DNA of 64,000 nucleotides, from contig CAWBSR010000015.1 in the NCBI GenBank assembly GCA_963791545.1, positions 806,001 to 870,000 on the forward strand, read 5' to 3'. The position numbers and the translations under genes are program-made. This DNA comes from JALYXV01 sp963791545. GTDB lineage: Bacteria > Actinomycetota > Acidimicrobiia > Acidimicrobiales > Palsa-688. Of this stretch, positions 52,068 through 60,532 are shown piece by piece. The notes under the pieces were generated by a model. It was not told where the DNA came from and ran no database searches. It saw only the letters and a program-made list of their open reading frames with translations. Numbering within the stretch: position 1 is the stretch's first letter; every line of letters begins with the position of its first letter.

Positions 52068-53341
52068 GACACCGACTTCGTCACGCGGACGGTCTTGGTG
52101 GAACGAGTGTCCAGCGCCATCTCGTCGGCGTCGTCCACCCGTGATTTGAGCCGCACTGTGCCCGAGGCGGCGTCCTCGACATCGACCACCTTGGACAGCA
52201 GCTTGGTGGTGGCCTCGTTCCCACTGGCCGCGGCCAGCTGGGCGGCCCGCCCCAGCTTCACGGTGGCGGTGGCGTCGTCTCCCGCCTTTCGGGCCTCCAG
52301 CCCCTCCTGTATGACCTGGGCCAGCTCCGCCTGGCCGGTGTAATGGGCCACGGCTCGGTTGATCCGGGTCGACAATTGGGCGTCGTCGGTCCACAGGGCG
52401 CGGACCAGGGCCTGCGAGACCACCTGGTCACCCACGACCAGACTGACCCGGGCCGCCAGCATTTCGTCGCCCACCGCGCCCGGCTTCACCTTCACGCAGA
52501 GGTGATAGTCACGACTCTCGTCGCCCCACGCCCCGGTCGGGTAGTCCCCGACCCGATCGTTCACCGCCATCCGCTTGCCCGTCAGATCCTCGATCGTCGG
52601 CGCCACCTGCTTGACGAACGACACCGATGACGTCTGGGGCGTCCACACCCGCAACGCCACCGCAGCCGTCGCTTTGCCCATGGCGTGCTCGACCATGTTC
52701 TTGAAGTCGGCGGCCAGCTCGGCCGGGTTGGCCACGATGTCCACCGAACCCAGAAGGGCCGAGGCCACTTTGCGCAGCTCGCTCACGACCCAATCGGTCC
52801 CGACTCCCCGGCAGTCGCATTGGAAGCGCCCCTGGGCCGCCGCCAGAATCTGCTCCAGCTCCGCCGGGGTCTCGCTCTCGTCCTTGCCGTCGGTGAGCAG
52901 GATGGCATGGTTGATGGCTGCGGGAACGGTGGCGAACAGCTGGTTGGCCAGCGCCAGCCAAGCCCCGATCGCAGTTCCTCCCTGGGCCTGGAGCCCGGCG
53001 ACGGCCCGCTTGGCTTCGTCGCGCGTGGACCCCGAGGCGGGAATCAGGGAGCCCGCGGCGGGGTACACCTGGTGGGCCAGCTTGGTCCCGGCGATGACGC
53101 CGAACCACACGCCGTCGCGGATGCAGTCGATGGCGGCGGCCGTCGCCTGCTGGGCGGCCCGCATCTTGGTGGCCGGGTAGTTCATGGAGCCCGAGATGTC
53201 GATGATGATGATCTCCGCCGCCCCGCTCTCCTCGGGCGCCTCGGCGCTGCCGGTCGCGGTCACCGTCACGACGGCGTTGACTTCCGCCGCCCCTTCGGCC
53301 AGGTACTCGTTCTGGTAGGTATCGGCGGTGAAGGTGGTCAC
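52064..53341 (-). CDS. VWA-domain protein of the pknG operon
   Basis: A GTG overlapping the phosphatase stop gives 425 residues. After ~40 residues comes a VWA domain with the MIDAS motif IIIIDISGSM, Thr in AQGGTAIGAW and Asp in AILLTDGKDE. The C-terminal ~200 residues contain a beta-rich part (YHLCVKVKPGAVGDEMLAAR) and helices (EGLEARKAGDDATATVKLGR). There is no signal peptide or membrane helix, so it is cytoplasmic. It may bind a metal-dependent partner in the phosphorylation pathway. It is coupled to the phosphatase and FHA genes on both sides. Confidence 0.88.
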   Translation of the reverse strand: MTTFTADTYQNEYLAEGAAEVNAVVTVTATGSAEAPEESGAAEIIIIDISGSMNYPATKMRAAQQATAAAIDCIRDGVWFGVIAGTKLAHQVYPAAGSLIPASGSTRDEAKRAVAGLQAQGGTAIGAWLALANQLFATVPAAINHAILLTDGKDESETPAELEQILAAAQGRFQCDCRGVGTDWVVSELRKVASALLGSVDIVANPAELAADFKNMVEHAMGKATAAVALRVWTPQTSSVSFVKQVAPTIEDLTGKRMAVNDRVGDYPTGAWGDESRDYHLCVKVKPGAVGDEMLAARVSLVVGDQVVSQALVRALWTDDAQLSTRINRAVAHYTGQAELAQVIQEGLEARKAGDDATATVKLGRAAQLAAASGNEATTKLLSKVVDVEDAASGTVRLKSRVDDADEMALDTRSTKTVRVTKSVS

Positions 53342-54438
53342 AGGGATCCTTTCTGCTCGGTGCCCGGGGCTGGGAGGTCGATCACGACCACCGTGATGTT
53401 GTCGTGGCCTCCAGAGGTGCGGGCGAACTCGGTGAGGGAACGGGCCAGTTCGATGGGCGTGGCGCCGGACCGTTGAGCGGCCAGCAGGCCGGCCATGTCC
53501 CCGATGGTGGCGGCGTAGTTCCACAGGCCGTCGGAACACAGCAGCAACCGGCCCGGGCCGGTGGGCGTCAGGGTGACGACGCGGGCGTCGAGCTGGGGGG
53601 CGTCGGCGCCGATCCAGCGCGTGATGGCGTGCGAGCGGGGGTCGGCCTCGGCTTCCACCTCGGTCATGAGACCGGTCTCGACCTGGGCCTCGGCCCACGA
53701 GTCGTCGGCGGTCAACTGCCGGGTGCCGCCTTCGACCGTGTCGATCCAGTAGCCCCGGCTGTCGCCAACCCAACCCACCGCCACCTCGCCCGCCCGGTGG
53801 GCCGCGGAGACGAAGGTGCACGAGGGGCTGGCCATCTGACCCGTCGGTGTCCAGGTCAGCGCGGTGACCGCCCGGTTGGCGGCGTCGGCGGCATGCACGG
53901 TGGCTGCCGCCAGGGAACCGGCGCCGGCCACGACCGCGGCCAGGATGCCACCCGCGGCATCGGCGGCCGCCTCAGAAGCGTCCTCGGCCCGGACCGAGGA
54001 GGACACCCCGTCGCAGACCACCGCGACCACGCCGCCGTCGGCGCCCGGCCCGGTCAACTCAAGGTGGAAGGCATCCTCGTTGCGGGGGTGGCGTAGCCCC
54101 CGGTCGGTGACCCCGGCGGCCCAGCCGAGATCGAGCTCCACGTGGTCCCGGGGTCCCGGCTGCAGGCGACCGCAGACGTCGCAGTATCCCTCGGCGTCGA
54201 TGCTCTCCGCCGGGGCGCCGCAGGCCACACAAGGGGCAGTGCGGGCGGTCGCCGCCGCAGGGGCGGTCGGTACCGAATGGGTCAGGGGGCTGGCCAGGGC
54301 GGCGTCGGACGCGTCCCCAGCGCCACTCGGCGGGGTTCGGGAGGGGCCGGGAGCGCCTTCCGGGCCCAGCGTCACGCCGCAGGCCTCGCAGAACTGGTCG
54401 GCGGGCTCGATAGGCTCGCCGCAGTTCGGGCAGGTCAC
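53338..54438 (-). CDS. PP2C-family protein Ser/Thr phosphatase with zinc ribbons
   Basis: GTG 54438 overlaps the kinase stop (GTGA); an adjacent GTG at 54441 is equivalent. Two zinc ribbons come first (CPNCGEPIEPADQFCEACG and CVACGAPAESIDAEGYCDVC). The PP2C domain has the metal Asp residues in GLRHPRNEDAFHL, VAVVCDGVSSS, VGWVGDSRGYW and LLLCSDGLWNY. It should reverse phosphorylation made by the neighbouring PknG-like kinase. Sharing zinc-ribbon ends with the kinase and FHA protein suggests a common docking or redox-sensing device. Confidence 0.92.
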   Translation of the reverse strand: MTCPNCGEPIEPADQFCEACGVTLGPEGAPGPSRTPPSGAGDASDAALASPLTHSVPTAPAAATARTAPCVACGAPAESIDAEGYCDVCGRLQPGPRDHVELDLGWAAGVTDRGLRHPRNEDAFHLELTGPGADGGVVAVVCDGVSSSVRAEDASEAAADAAGGILAAVVAGAGSLAAATVHAADAANRAVTALTWTPTGQMASPSCTFVSAAHRAGEVAVGWVGDSRGYWIDTVEGGTRQLTADDSWAEAQVETGLMTEVEAEADPRSHAITRWIGADAPQLDARVVTLTPTGPGRLLLCSDGLWNYAATIGDMAGLLAAQRSGATPIELARSLTEFARTSGGHDNITVVVIDLPAPGTEQKGSL

Positions 54439-56747
54439 CACAGCGTCCGGGGGCGAGCCTGGTTGGCCCGGTCGATCAACCCGATCCGCTCCTCGGGCGT
54501 CGGCGCCAGCCGGGCCAGCGTCCGGTAGGCCCGTTCGAGCCCCAGCCGCAGGCGGACCTCGACCACCGGTTCGCCCAGCAAGGTGGTGTTGGGGTCAGGG
54601 GGGATGCGGCCGTTTCGTAGGAGCTGGAGGGCGGCTTCGTACAGCTCCCGGGTCATGCTGGCTCGCTGTTCACCGCTCAGCTTCAGGTGCCCCACCGTGG
54701 CCTCCGCCTTGGTCAAGTCGGACAACGCCGGCGGCGTGTCGCCCTCAACTTCGATGAGAGCCCGGGCCGCGCTCAGCTGGGCGTCGAGGTAGGAGCTCGA
54801 CCCCTCCGGGACCCGGTTGTAGGCACCGACCGCCCCGATGCGGTCACCGGTCGCCACCAGGCAGCGGGCCAAGCCAAAGGAGGACGTGGTGAACCCGGGG
54901 TCGGTCCTGGAGACGACGTCGTACCAGGGGGCGGCCCGGTCGGGCGCCCCGCCCGCCTCGGCGGTCACGGCGAGGGCCAACTTGGGCGCCAGCTCCCCCG
55001 GAAGGGTCCCGTAGACCTGGTCGAAGGCGGCCCAGGCGCCCGCGGTGTCCCCCTGGTCGACGGCCGAGAGGCCCCGGGTCCACCACACCCGCCAGTCGGC
55101 GTTGTCGCTCGCCTCGATCCCCGCCAGGACCTGTTCCGCTCCCCCGTGTTGGCCGATGTCGATCAGGGCCCGGGCCAGGCGGAGGTCGACCTCGACGGAA
55201 CGGACCGGCGCGTCGCCCAGCAACTCGATCTGCTCGCTGGGGTCGGTCGACGCCAGCGTCGCCAGGAACCCGGCCGATGGGTCCTCGGCGGCCACCACCA
55301 ACTGGGGCAACAGCCGCCAATCGGGTCGCTCCGCCTTGGCCCGCAAGTCGGAGGTGAACAGGCTGCTGGGGGCGGGCCGGGGGATCCCCGTCTTGGTCGC
55401 CACCACTTCTCGCAGGATGCCCAGCAACTGCTCGCCCATCTCCTCGGCGGACTGGAATCGGGCGTCGGGGTCAGTCGCCGTCCCCTTCAGGAGGAAGCGG
55501 TACAGGGAGTCGAACTGGGCGAACAGCGGCACCACGTCCGGTGTCGGGAGGCCGGCCACGAACTCCCGCTGATAGCCCTTGAAGTCGATGCTGAGGACCG
55601 CCAGCGTCCGCGCCACGGTGTACAGGTCCGAGGAGATGGAGGGGCCGACGTCGGCGATCTCGGGGGCCTGGTAGCCAACCGTGCCATAGACGGCGCTGGT
55701 GTCGTCGTCCATCCGTCGCACCCCGCCCAGGTCGATCAGCTTCAGCGAGTCCTCGCTCTGGATGACGTTGTCGGGCTTGAAGTCGCAGTACACCACTCCG
55801 AGGCGGTGCAGGTATCCGAGGGCGGGCAGGATTTCGACCATGTAGGCAATGGCCTGCTCCACCGGTAGGGGATCGACCCGGCCCCCCGCATCGGACCGGC
55901 GCTTCTTCAAGATGTCCTTGAGCGACGCCCCGCCTACGTATTCCATCACGATGTAACCGGAGCCCTTGTGCTGGACGAAGTTGAAGATCTTGACGATGTT
56001 GGGGTGCTCGACCTGGGCCAGGAACTGGCGCTCGGCGACCGCGGCCGCCATGGCATCGTCGTCGCCCGCGTCCAGCAGGCCCTTCAGCACGACCCAGCGG
56101 TCGGACACGTTGTGGTCGCGGGCCAGGTAGATCCAACCCAGGCCACCGTGAGCCAGGCAGCCCACCACCTGGTACTGGCCCGCCACCAGGTCGCCCCGGA
56201 CCAGTTTGGGCGCGAACGAGAAACCCCGGCCGCACCGCCGGCAGAACCCTTCCGCGCGGCCCCGGGCGCCATCGCGGCCGCGTCCCACCGGTTCGCCACA
56301 CTGGCCACAGAACCGCTTGTCCTCGGCCACCTCGGCGTTGGCCATGATCGCCCCGGTGGGGTCCTGGTAGGGAACTGGCGGGACCTCCACCAGGCCCTGG
56401 CCCAGATGGCTGCGCCCCGAGCCCCGGGTGCGGCCGCTTCCGCCGTGGGCGGCGCCGGTGCGCCCGGTGCGCCCGGTCGCTCCGGAGCGGGCGGACGGGC
56501 GCGACAGGCCGGCCCCGGCGACACCCGACGGCCGGGACGGCCCGCCGGTGAAGGCGAGGGAAGGGCCGCCTGCATTCGGCGGGCTCCGGGGCGCGGCGCC
56601 CGGCGGGGCGGCCGGGGCGGCGGGGGCGGCCGGGGCGGCCGGGGCGGCCGGGGCGGCCGGGGCGGCCGGGCGGGCGGGTGCCAGGCCACACTGGTTGCAA
56701 TAGCCGTCCTCGATGGTGCCGGTGCAGCCGGCCCGCTGACACCTCAC
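54435..56747 (-). CDS. pknG: PknG-like Ser/Thr protein kinase
   Basis: The GTG overlaps the preceding stop and gives 770 residues. Residues 3-20 form a zinc ribbon, 22-60 an Ala/Pro repeat, and 147-172 a rubredoxin-like ribbon (FCGQCGEP and FCRRCG). The kinase domain begins near 187 (YQVVGCLAHGGLGWIYLARD), with Lys in VVLKG near 222, catalytic Asp in VVYCDFKPDN near 322 and the PknG-type LIDLGGVRR instead of DFG near 339. A long TPR region follows 430. No membrane helix is present, so it is soluble, as mycobacterial PknG. Neighbours glnH and glnX support the assignment. Confidence 0.93.
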   Translation of the reverse strand: MRCQRAGCTGTIEDGYCNQCGLAPARPAAPAAPAAPAAPAAPAAPAAPPGAAPRSPPNAGGPSLAFTGGPSRPSGVAGAGLSRPSARSGATGRTGRTGAAHGGSGRTRGSGRSHLGQGLVEVPPVPYQDPTGAIMANAEVAEDKRFCGQCGEPVGRGRDGARGRAEGFCRRCGRGFSFAPKLVRGDLVAGQYQVVGCLAHGGLGWIYLARDHNVSDRWVVLKGLLDAGDDDAMAAAVAERQFLAQVEHPNIVKIFNFVQHKGSGYIVMEYVGGASLKDILKKRRSDAGGRVDPLPVEQAIAYMVEILPALGYLHRLGVVYCDFKPDNVIQSEDSLKLIDLGGVRRMDDDTSAVYGTVGYQAPEIADVGPSISSDLYTVARTLAVLSIDFKGYQREFVAGLPTPDVVPLFAQFDSLYRFLLKGTATDPDARFQSAEEMGEQLLGILREVVATKTGIPRPAPSSLFTSDLRAKAERPDWRLLPQLVVAAEDPSAGFLATLASTDPSEQIELLGDAPVRSVEVDLRLARALIDIGQHGGAEQVLAGIEASDNADWRVWWTRGLSAVDQGDTAGAWAAFDQVYGTLPGELAPKLALAVTAEAGGAPDRAAPWYDVVSRTDPGFTTSSFGLARCLVATGDRIGAVGAYNRVPEGSSSYLDAQLSAARALIEVEGDTPPALSDLTKAEATVGHLKLSGEQRASMTRELYEAALQLLRNGRIPPDPNTTLLGEPVVEVRLRLGLERAYRTLARLAPTPEERIGLIDRANQARPRTLW

Positions 56748-57940
56748 GTGGCGACCTCCCGGGGCGCGGGCCCGGTCAGGGCATGCTGATATTGACCCAC
56801 CAATTGCTCCGCTTGCGCCAAGTCGGTCGGCGCCGTGTACAACAGCCGCTGGGCCCGGGCGTACAGGGCCGCCACCGCCGGCTCCTCCAGGCGGCCCAGG
56901 CGATAGGCCTTGGCCCGGTAGGCGTCGAGGCGGCCCCGCAACTCGTCGCGCACCGCCAGCGGGGCCCGATTGGCGGCCAGGGCCCCCTCGGCATCGGCCA
57001 GGGCGTCGCGACACCGGGTCGTCCAGTGCACCAGGAGATTTCCTGCCGCCCGCCAGTCGCCCTGGGCCGACATGCTGGTCGCCCGACCCAGCTCCTCCTC
57101 CATATTGTCGGCCACCGGCCGCGGATCGACAACCGCGGGGTGGGCGATTTTGGCCCGCGCCTCGGCCCCGGCCGCCGCCGCCGCCGCCGTGGTCTCCCGC
57201 AGCCGGCCCATGAGGGCCCGGGCTTCGTCCACCCGGGCGCCCAGGTGGTCGCGCAGCTGGACCGACCGACGCAGCTCGTCGGCCACCGAGGCCAAGGTTG
57301 CAGCCAGCGCGTCGACCGATCCCGACGACGCGGCCAGAGGGTCGCACATGGCAGTCTGGCGGACCCGGGCCAGCTCCGCCCGGGCCCGCTCGAGGTCGGG
57401 CCGAGGGGACTCCCCGAGCGCTTCGGCCAGGTGTTGCGCCTCGGCCAGGCGGTCGTCGAGGGGGTTGAGCCGGTCCTCGACGGCCCTCCATTGCATGCTG
57501 CACGCCCCGATGACCGCCACCACCTGGTCGAATGCCGCCCGCATCCGGTCCAGCAACTCAGGCGGCGAGCAGCGGATCGTCGTCTCGGCGGGCCCGAACA
57601 GGCCTCTCTGGCTGAGCGGGACGTCGGTCTTCGACAGCTCGATCGACGGGCCGTTGACCAGCCAGTCGAGCTTGGTGAGCTGTTCCGGATCCAGCCGGGC
57701 CCGGGTGCCCCGGAGCGTGGTGGCCTGATCCAGCACCTCGTTCAACTGGGAGAACCATTGCCAGAGACCGGCCAGGTCGCGTCGGGCCACCGCCCAGCGC
57801 TGGGCCGTCATCCCGGTCAGCGGCGCCTGCTCCAGGCGGGTCCGGCTGGCATCGCCCTCGAGGTCCACCAGGTTGGTCGACATGGCAGCGACCGTCTCCC
57901 GGAGGCGAGCCAGGTTGCTGTCTATTGCGGGCAGTTGCAT
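56744..57940 (-). CDS. Helical, coiled-coil protein of the pknG operon
   Basis: The 398-residue protein has no recognised family. It is almost wholly helical with heptad-like stretches (LDDRLAEAQHLAEAL, PDLERARAELARVRQTAM, EARALMGRLRETTAAAAAAG). No signal peptide or membrane segment is seen. It lies between glnH (three-base gap) and pknG (GTGA overlap), a position absent from the mycobacterial glnX-glnH-pknG locus as I know it. It might link the membrane sensor to the soluble kinase; that is inference. Confidence 0.75.
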   Translation of the reverse strand: MQLPAIDSNLARLRETVAAMSTNLVDLEGDASRTRLEQAPLTGMTAQRWAVARRDLAGLWQWFSQLNEVLDQATTLRGTRARLDPEQLTKLDWLVNGPSIELSKTDVPLSQRGLFGPAETTIRCSPPELLDRMRAAFDQVVAVIGACSMQWRAVEDRLNPLDDRLAEAQHLAEALGESPRPDLERARAELARVRQTAMCDPLAASSGSVDALAATLASVADELRRSVQLRDHLGARVDEARALMGRLRETTAAAAAAGAEARAKIAHPAVVDPRPVADNMEEELGRATSMSAQGDWRAAGNLLVHWTTRCRDALADAEGALAANRAPLAVRDELRGRLDAYRAKAYRLGRLEEPAVAALYARAQRLLYTAPTDLAQAEQLVGQYQHALTGPAPREVAT

Positions 57941-57943
57941 CGC

Positions 57944-59056
57944 TCAGTCCCGGTAGCTCGCCGCCGGAGGGGCGGGGGCGGGCAAGGACAGCCACCGGTT
58001 GTAGATGGTGGCCCAAGTGCCGTCGGTGCGAATCCGCTCCAGGACACCGTTGACGAAGCGCACGAATTCAGGATGGCTCAACTTGATGGCCATCCCGTAC
58101 GGCTCGTCGGTGAACTTGGCGCCCGCCTTGTTGCCGACGATCTTGGTGTACGGATCCTGGTGTTGCAGACCCGCCAGAATGGTGTCATCCGTCGAGACGG
58201 CGTCGACGGTCCCCGACTGGAGGGCGACCAGGCAATCGGTCCAGTCGGTCACCTCCACTGGTATGGCGGGGGAGCCGGCCCCGGTTTTGCTGACATCCCG
58301 GACGTTGGCGATCGAGGTGGATCCGGCGGCCGCACAAGTACGTTGGCCGCCCAGATCGGCGCTGGAGCGGATAGGGGAGTCGTTTCGCACCAGGACCTTC
58401 TGACCGGCGTCGTAATAGACGCTGGAGAAGTTCACCAGCCGGCTTCGGGCGCAGTTGATGGTCATGGTCTCGGCCACGATGTCCACGGCGTCGTTCTGCA
58501 CGAACGGGATGCGCTGGGCGGAACTGATGGCGGTGAACTGGAGACGGGTGGTCATGTTCTTGCCGTCGTCACCGAAGATGGCCCGGGCTACCTGGCGCAG
58601 CATGTCGATGTCGAATCCCTCGATCTCGCCGTTCTGGGGATTGAGGTAGCCGAACAGGAGGGTGTTCTGGTCCACCCCCACGATCAGGCGACCCCGCTGC
58701 TGGATGGTGGCCATGAACGAGCCCCCGGGCATGGCGCCGGGAGCCGGGAGAGGTCCCAGGGGCCGCAGGCTGGCGGTCGGGTTGCTGCAGGTCACCGCGG
58801 TCGTCGGAGGGCCGGCGGCGATGGTGGTCGTGGTCGCCTGCACCGACAGCGCCGCCAGGGCGTCGCGGCTGGCTCGATCGCGGCTCGAGCAGGCGGCGAC
58901 TGCCACCAGCGCCACGACCAGCGCCGCCGCGGCCAGGCGTCGGGTCGGGCGTCGCGTCGGGCGTCGGGCCAGGCGTCGGGTCAGGCGTCGGGCCGGGCGT
59001 CGGGCCAGGCGTCGGGTCAGGCGTCGCGGCAGGCGTGGTTTCGGCCCTGGGGTCAC
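57944..59056 (-). CDS. glnH: Glutamate/aspartate-type solute-binding lipoprotein, GlnH-like
   Basis: A GTG overlapping the glnX stop gives 370 residues. The first ~44 are an Arg-rich tandem repeat (RRLTRRLARRP), then a hydrophobic core and lipobox VALVAVAACSS. The rest is a family 3 solute-binding domain: RGRLIVGVDQNTLLFGYLNP, IEGFDIDMLRQVARAIFG, VDIVAETMTINCARSRLVNF and DEPYGMAIKLSHPEFVRFV, with the ligand Arg expected in the CARSRLVNFS segment. With GlnX it should detect external acidic amino acids. The expanded basic n-region is unusual and a later start is possible. Confidence 0.88.
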   Translation of the reverse strand: MTPGPKPRLPRRLTRRLARRPARRLTRRLARRPTRRPTRRLAAAALVVALVAVAACSSRDRASRDALAALSVQATTTTIAAGPPTTAVTCSNPTASLRPLGPLPAPGAMPGGSFMATIQQRGRLIVGVDQNTLLFGYLNPQNGEIEGFDIDMLRQVARAIFGDDGKNMTTRLQFTAISSAQRIPFVQNDAVDIVAETMTINCARSRLVNFSSVYYDAGQKVLVRNDSPIRSSADLGGQRTCAAAGSTSIANVRDVSKTGAGSPAIPVEVTDWTDCLVALQSGTVDAVSTDDTILAGLQHQDPYTKIVGNKAGAKFTDEPYGMAIKLSHPEFVRFVNGVLERIRTDGTWATIYNRWLSLPAPAPPAASYRD

Positions 59057-60399
59057 CGGTACTCACGGATCCGTTGCTCGAGGCCGGCCAGCGCCAGCCC
59101 GGCCGCCAGGACGATAAGGCCGATGACGCCGACACTGAGGCCCGACAAGTCACGGGCCCCGGCCGCCGATTTGGTCGTGAAGACGCCCTGGGCCTGCTGG
59201 ATGCGGACGTTCAGGGCGTCGCTCACCTGGGAGGCGGCTGGCAATTCGGCACCCGCCTGGTTGGTGGTGGCGAGTTGGACGGCCATGATGAACTGGCCGT
59301 CGGTGACCGCCTTGCGCACCTTGGCGTGGGCCTGAAGGTAGGCGTCGTACAATCCCCCGGGCCCGGTGAGCCGGGTGTTCTGCCCGGGTGATGACGACGC
59401 CTCGGCCTCGTCGAGGAGCCCCGTCGGACCTCCGCCAGCCGGGCCGAGGGCGGTCGTAACAGCGTCGAAGTCGGCCAGGTACTGGCCGCCACTGCCGCGA
59501 GCCACCAAGGCCAGGTTCTCGTCCACCTGAGCCCGGGCTAGCAGGATGCGGCCCGTCGACAGGAGCTGGACGGGGTCCGACCCCAGGGTGCGGGCTTCGC
59601 TGAGCCGCTGCCCCGAGGCCGTGAATGCAACGCCGGTCCAGCCGATCAGCAGCACCAGGATGACCGATCCTGCCAGCAGGGCCGGGTTGACGATCCGGTT
59701 GGTCCGCCGAGCGAGGAAGTCCTGGGTGACGACGAGCAACACCAGCGAGACGGCACCCGCCAAGAGAACCCCGAAGATGTCCAGGAACGAAACCCCAGAG
59801 TTGTAAGCCCCCGTCAGCCGAGTGGCCTCGACCTGGAACAACTGGCGGACGGCGGGCAGGATGGCACCCTGCATGAGTGCCGATGCCTGGCGCAGGTAGG
59901 CGGCGCCGACCGGGAAGCCGAGGCGGTTATTGACGCGAGCCGCCTCGATGAGGCCGCTGTAAACCGGGAGGTTCTTGCTGATGACCGCGACGGCGTTGGC
60001 GGCTTCCCGGGACGTGCCGGCCTGGGCGGCCACTTTGGCAAGTTGATCGGTCGCGGTCGAGATGTCGTGGACGTAGACCTGGCGGCGGTCGGCGGGTTCC
60101 AATCCGGAATCGAGAAAGGTGTTGGTGGCAGTGGCATCGGCGTCGGCCAGCGAGGAGTAGATCTGCTCGGCTCCGACCAGGAGCGGCTCTGCCTGGCGGG
60201 CCACCGCGGTCGCGGCCCGTTGGCGGGCCCGCACAGCACCGGTGCCGACAACCGCCATCACCAGGAGGCCCACGACAATGGCGGCCCCCGCTACCCGCAT
60301 CCGCCCCGGGGTGGTCGAGAGATGACTCGAGAGGCGAGGCCCGACCTGCTCCCGGGTGAGGGGTCGGCGGGCTAGGGGAGGATTGGCGCTCTGTACCAC
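59053..60399 (-). CDS. glnX: GlnX-like membrane sensor
   Basis: The GTG start gives 448 residues with four membrane helices: near 36-56 (VAGAAIVVGLLVMAVVGTGA), 210-230 (DIFGVLLAGAVSLVLLVVTQ), 240-262 (LLAGSVILVLLIGWTGVAF) and 420-440 (LSVGVIGLIVLAAGLALAGL). The two extracytoplasmic helical domains (37-210 and 262-420) are chemoreceptor-like. This topology and position upstream of glnH and pknG match mycobacterial GlnX, which passes the amino-acid signal to PknG. It opens the eight-gene operon; the 133-base gap to 60533 should hold the promoter. Confidence 0.87.
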   Translation of the reverse strand: MVQSANPPLARRPLTREQVGPRLSSHLSTTPGRMRVAGAAIVVGLLVMAVVGTGAVRARQRAATAVARQAEPLLVGAEQIYSSLADADATATNTFLDSGLEPADRRQVYVHDISTATDQLAKVAAQAGTSREAANAVAVISKNLPVYSGLIEAARVNNRLGFPVGAAYLRQASALMQGAILPAVRQLFQVEATRLTGAYNSGVSFLDIFGVLLAGAVSLVLLVVTQDFLARRTNRIVNPALLAGSVILVLLIGWTGVAFTASGQRLSEARTLGSDPVQLLSTGRILLARAQVDENLALVARGSGGQYLADFDAVTTALGPAGGGPTGLLDEAEASSSPGQNTRLTGPGGLYDAYLQAHAKVRKAVTDGQFIMAVQLATTNQAGAELPAASQVSDALNVRIQQAQGVFTTKSAAGARDLSGLSVGVIGLIVLAAGLALAGLEQRIREYR

Positions 60400-60532
60400 G
60401 AGCTGTCCCCCGCCCCGGTTGTCACGTCACGACCTCCCAAAACTCCCGATTCCACCGTACCAGCCGGGTACTGCGGCTCCAGCCGGAGTAGGTCCGCTCG
60501 GACCGCGGACGTCACCGCCGAACTTGACGCGT

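Noticed and set aside
56580..56690. GGGGCGGCC tandem repeats
   Set aside because: They encode the Ala/Pro stretch of the kinase N-terminus and need no separate explanation.
54441..57503. 1022-residue reading of the kinase gene from 57503
   Set aside because: The part before 56747 is out of frame with the overlapping helical-protein gene and shows no family; the GTG overlap start is preferred.
58925..59035. Possible CRISPR-like repeat array
   Set aside because: Units are only 12 bases, contiguous without spacers, and lie in the glnH coding frame.
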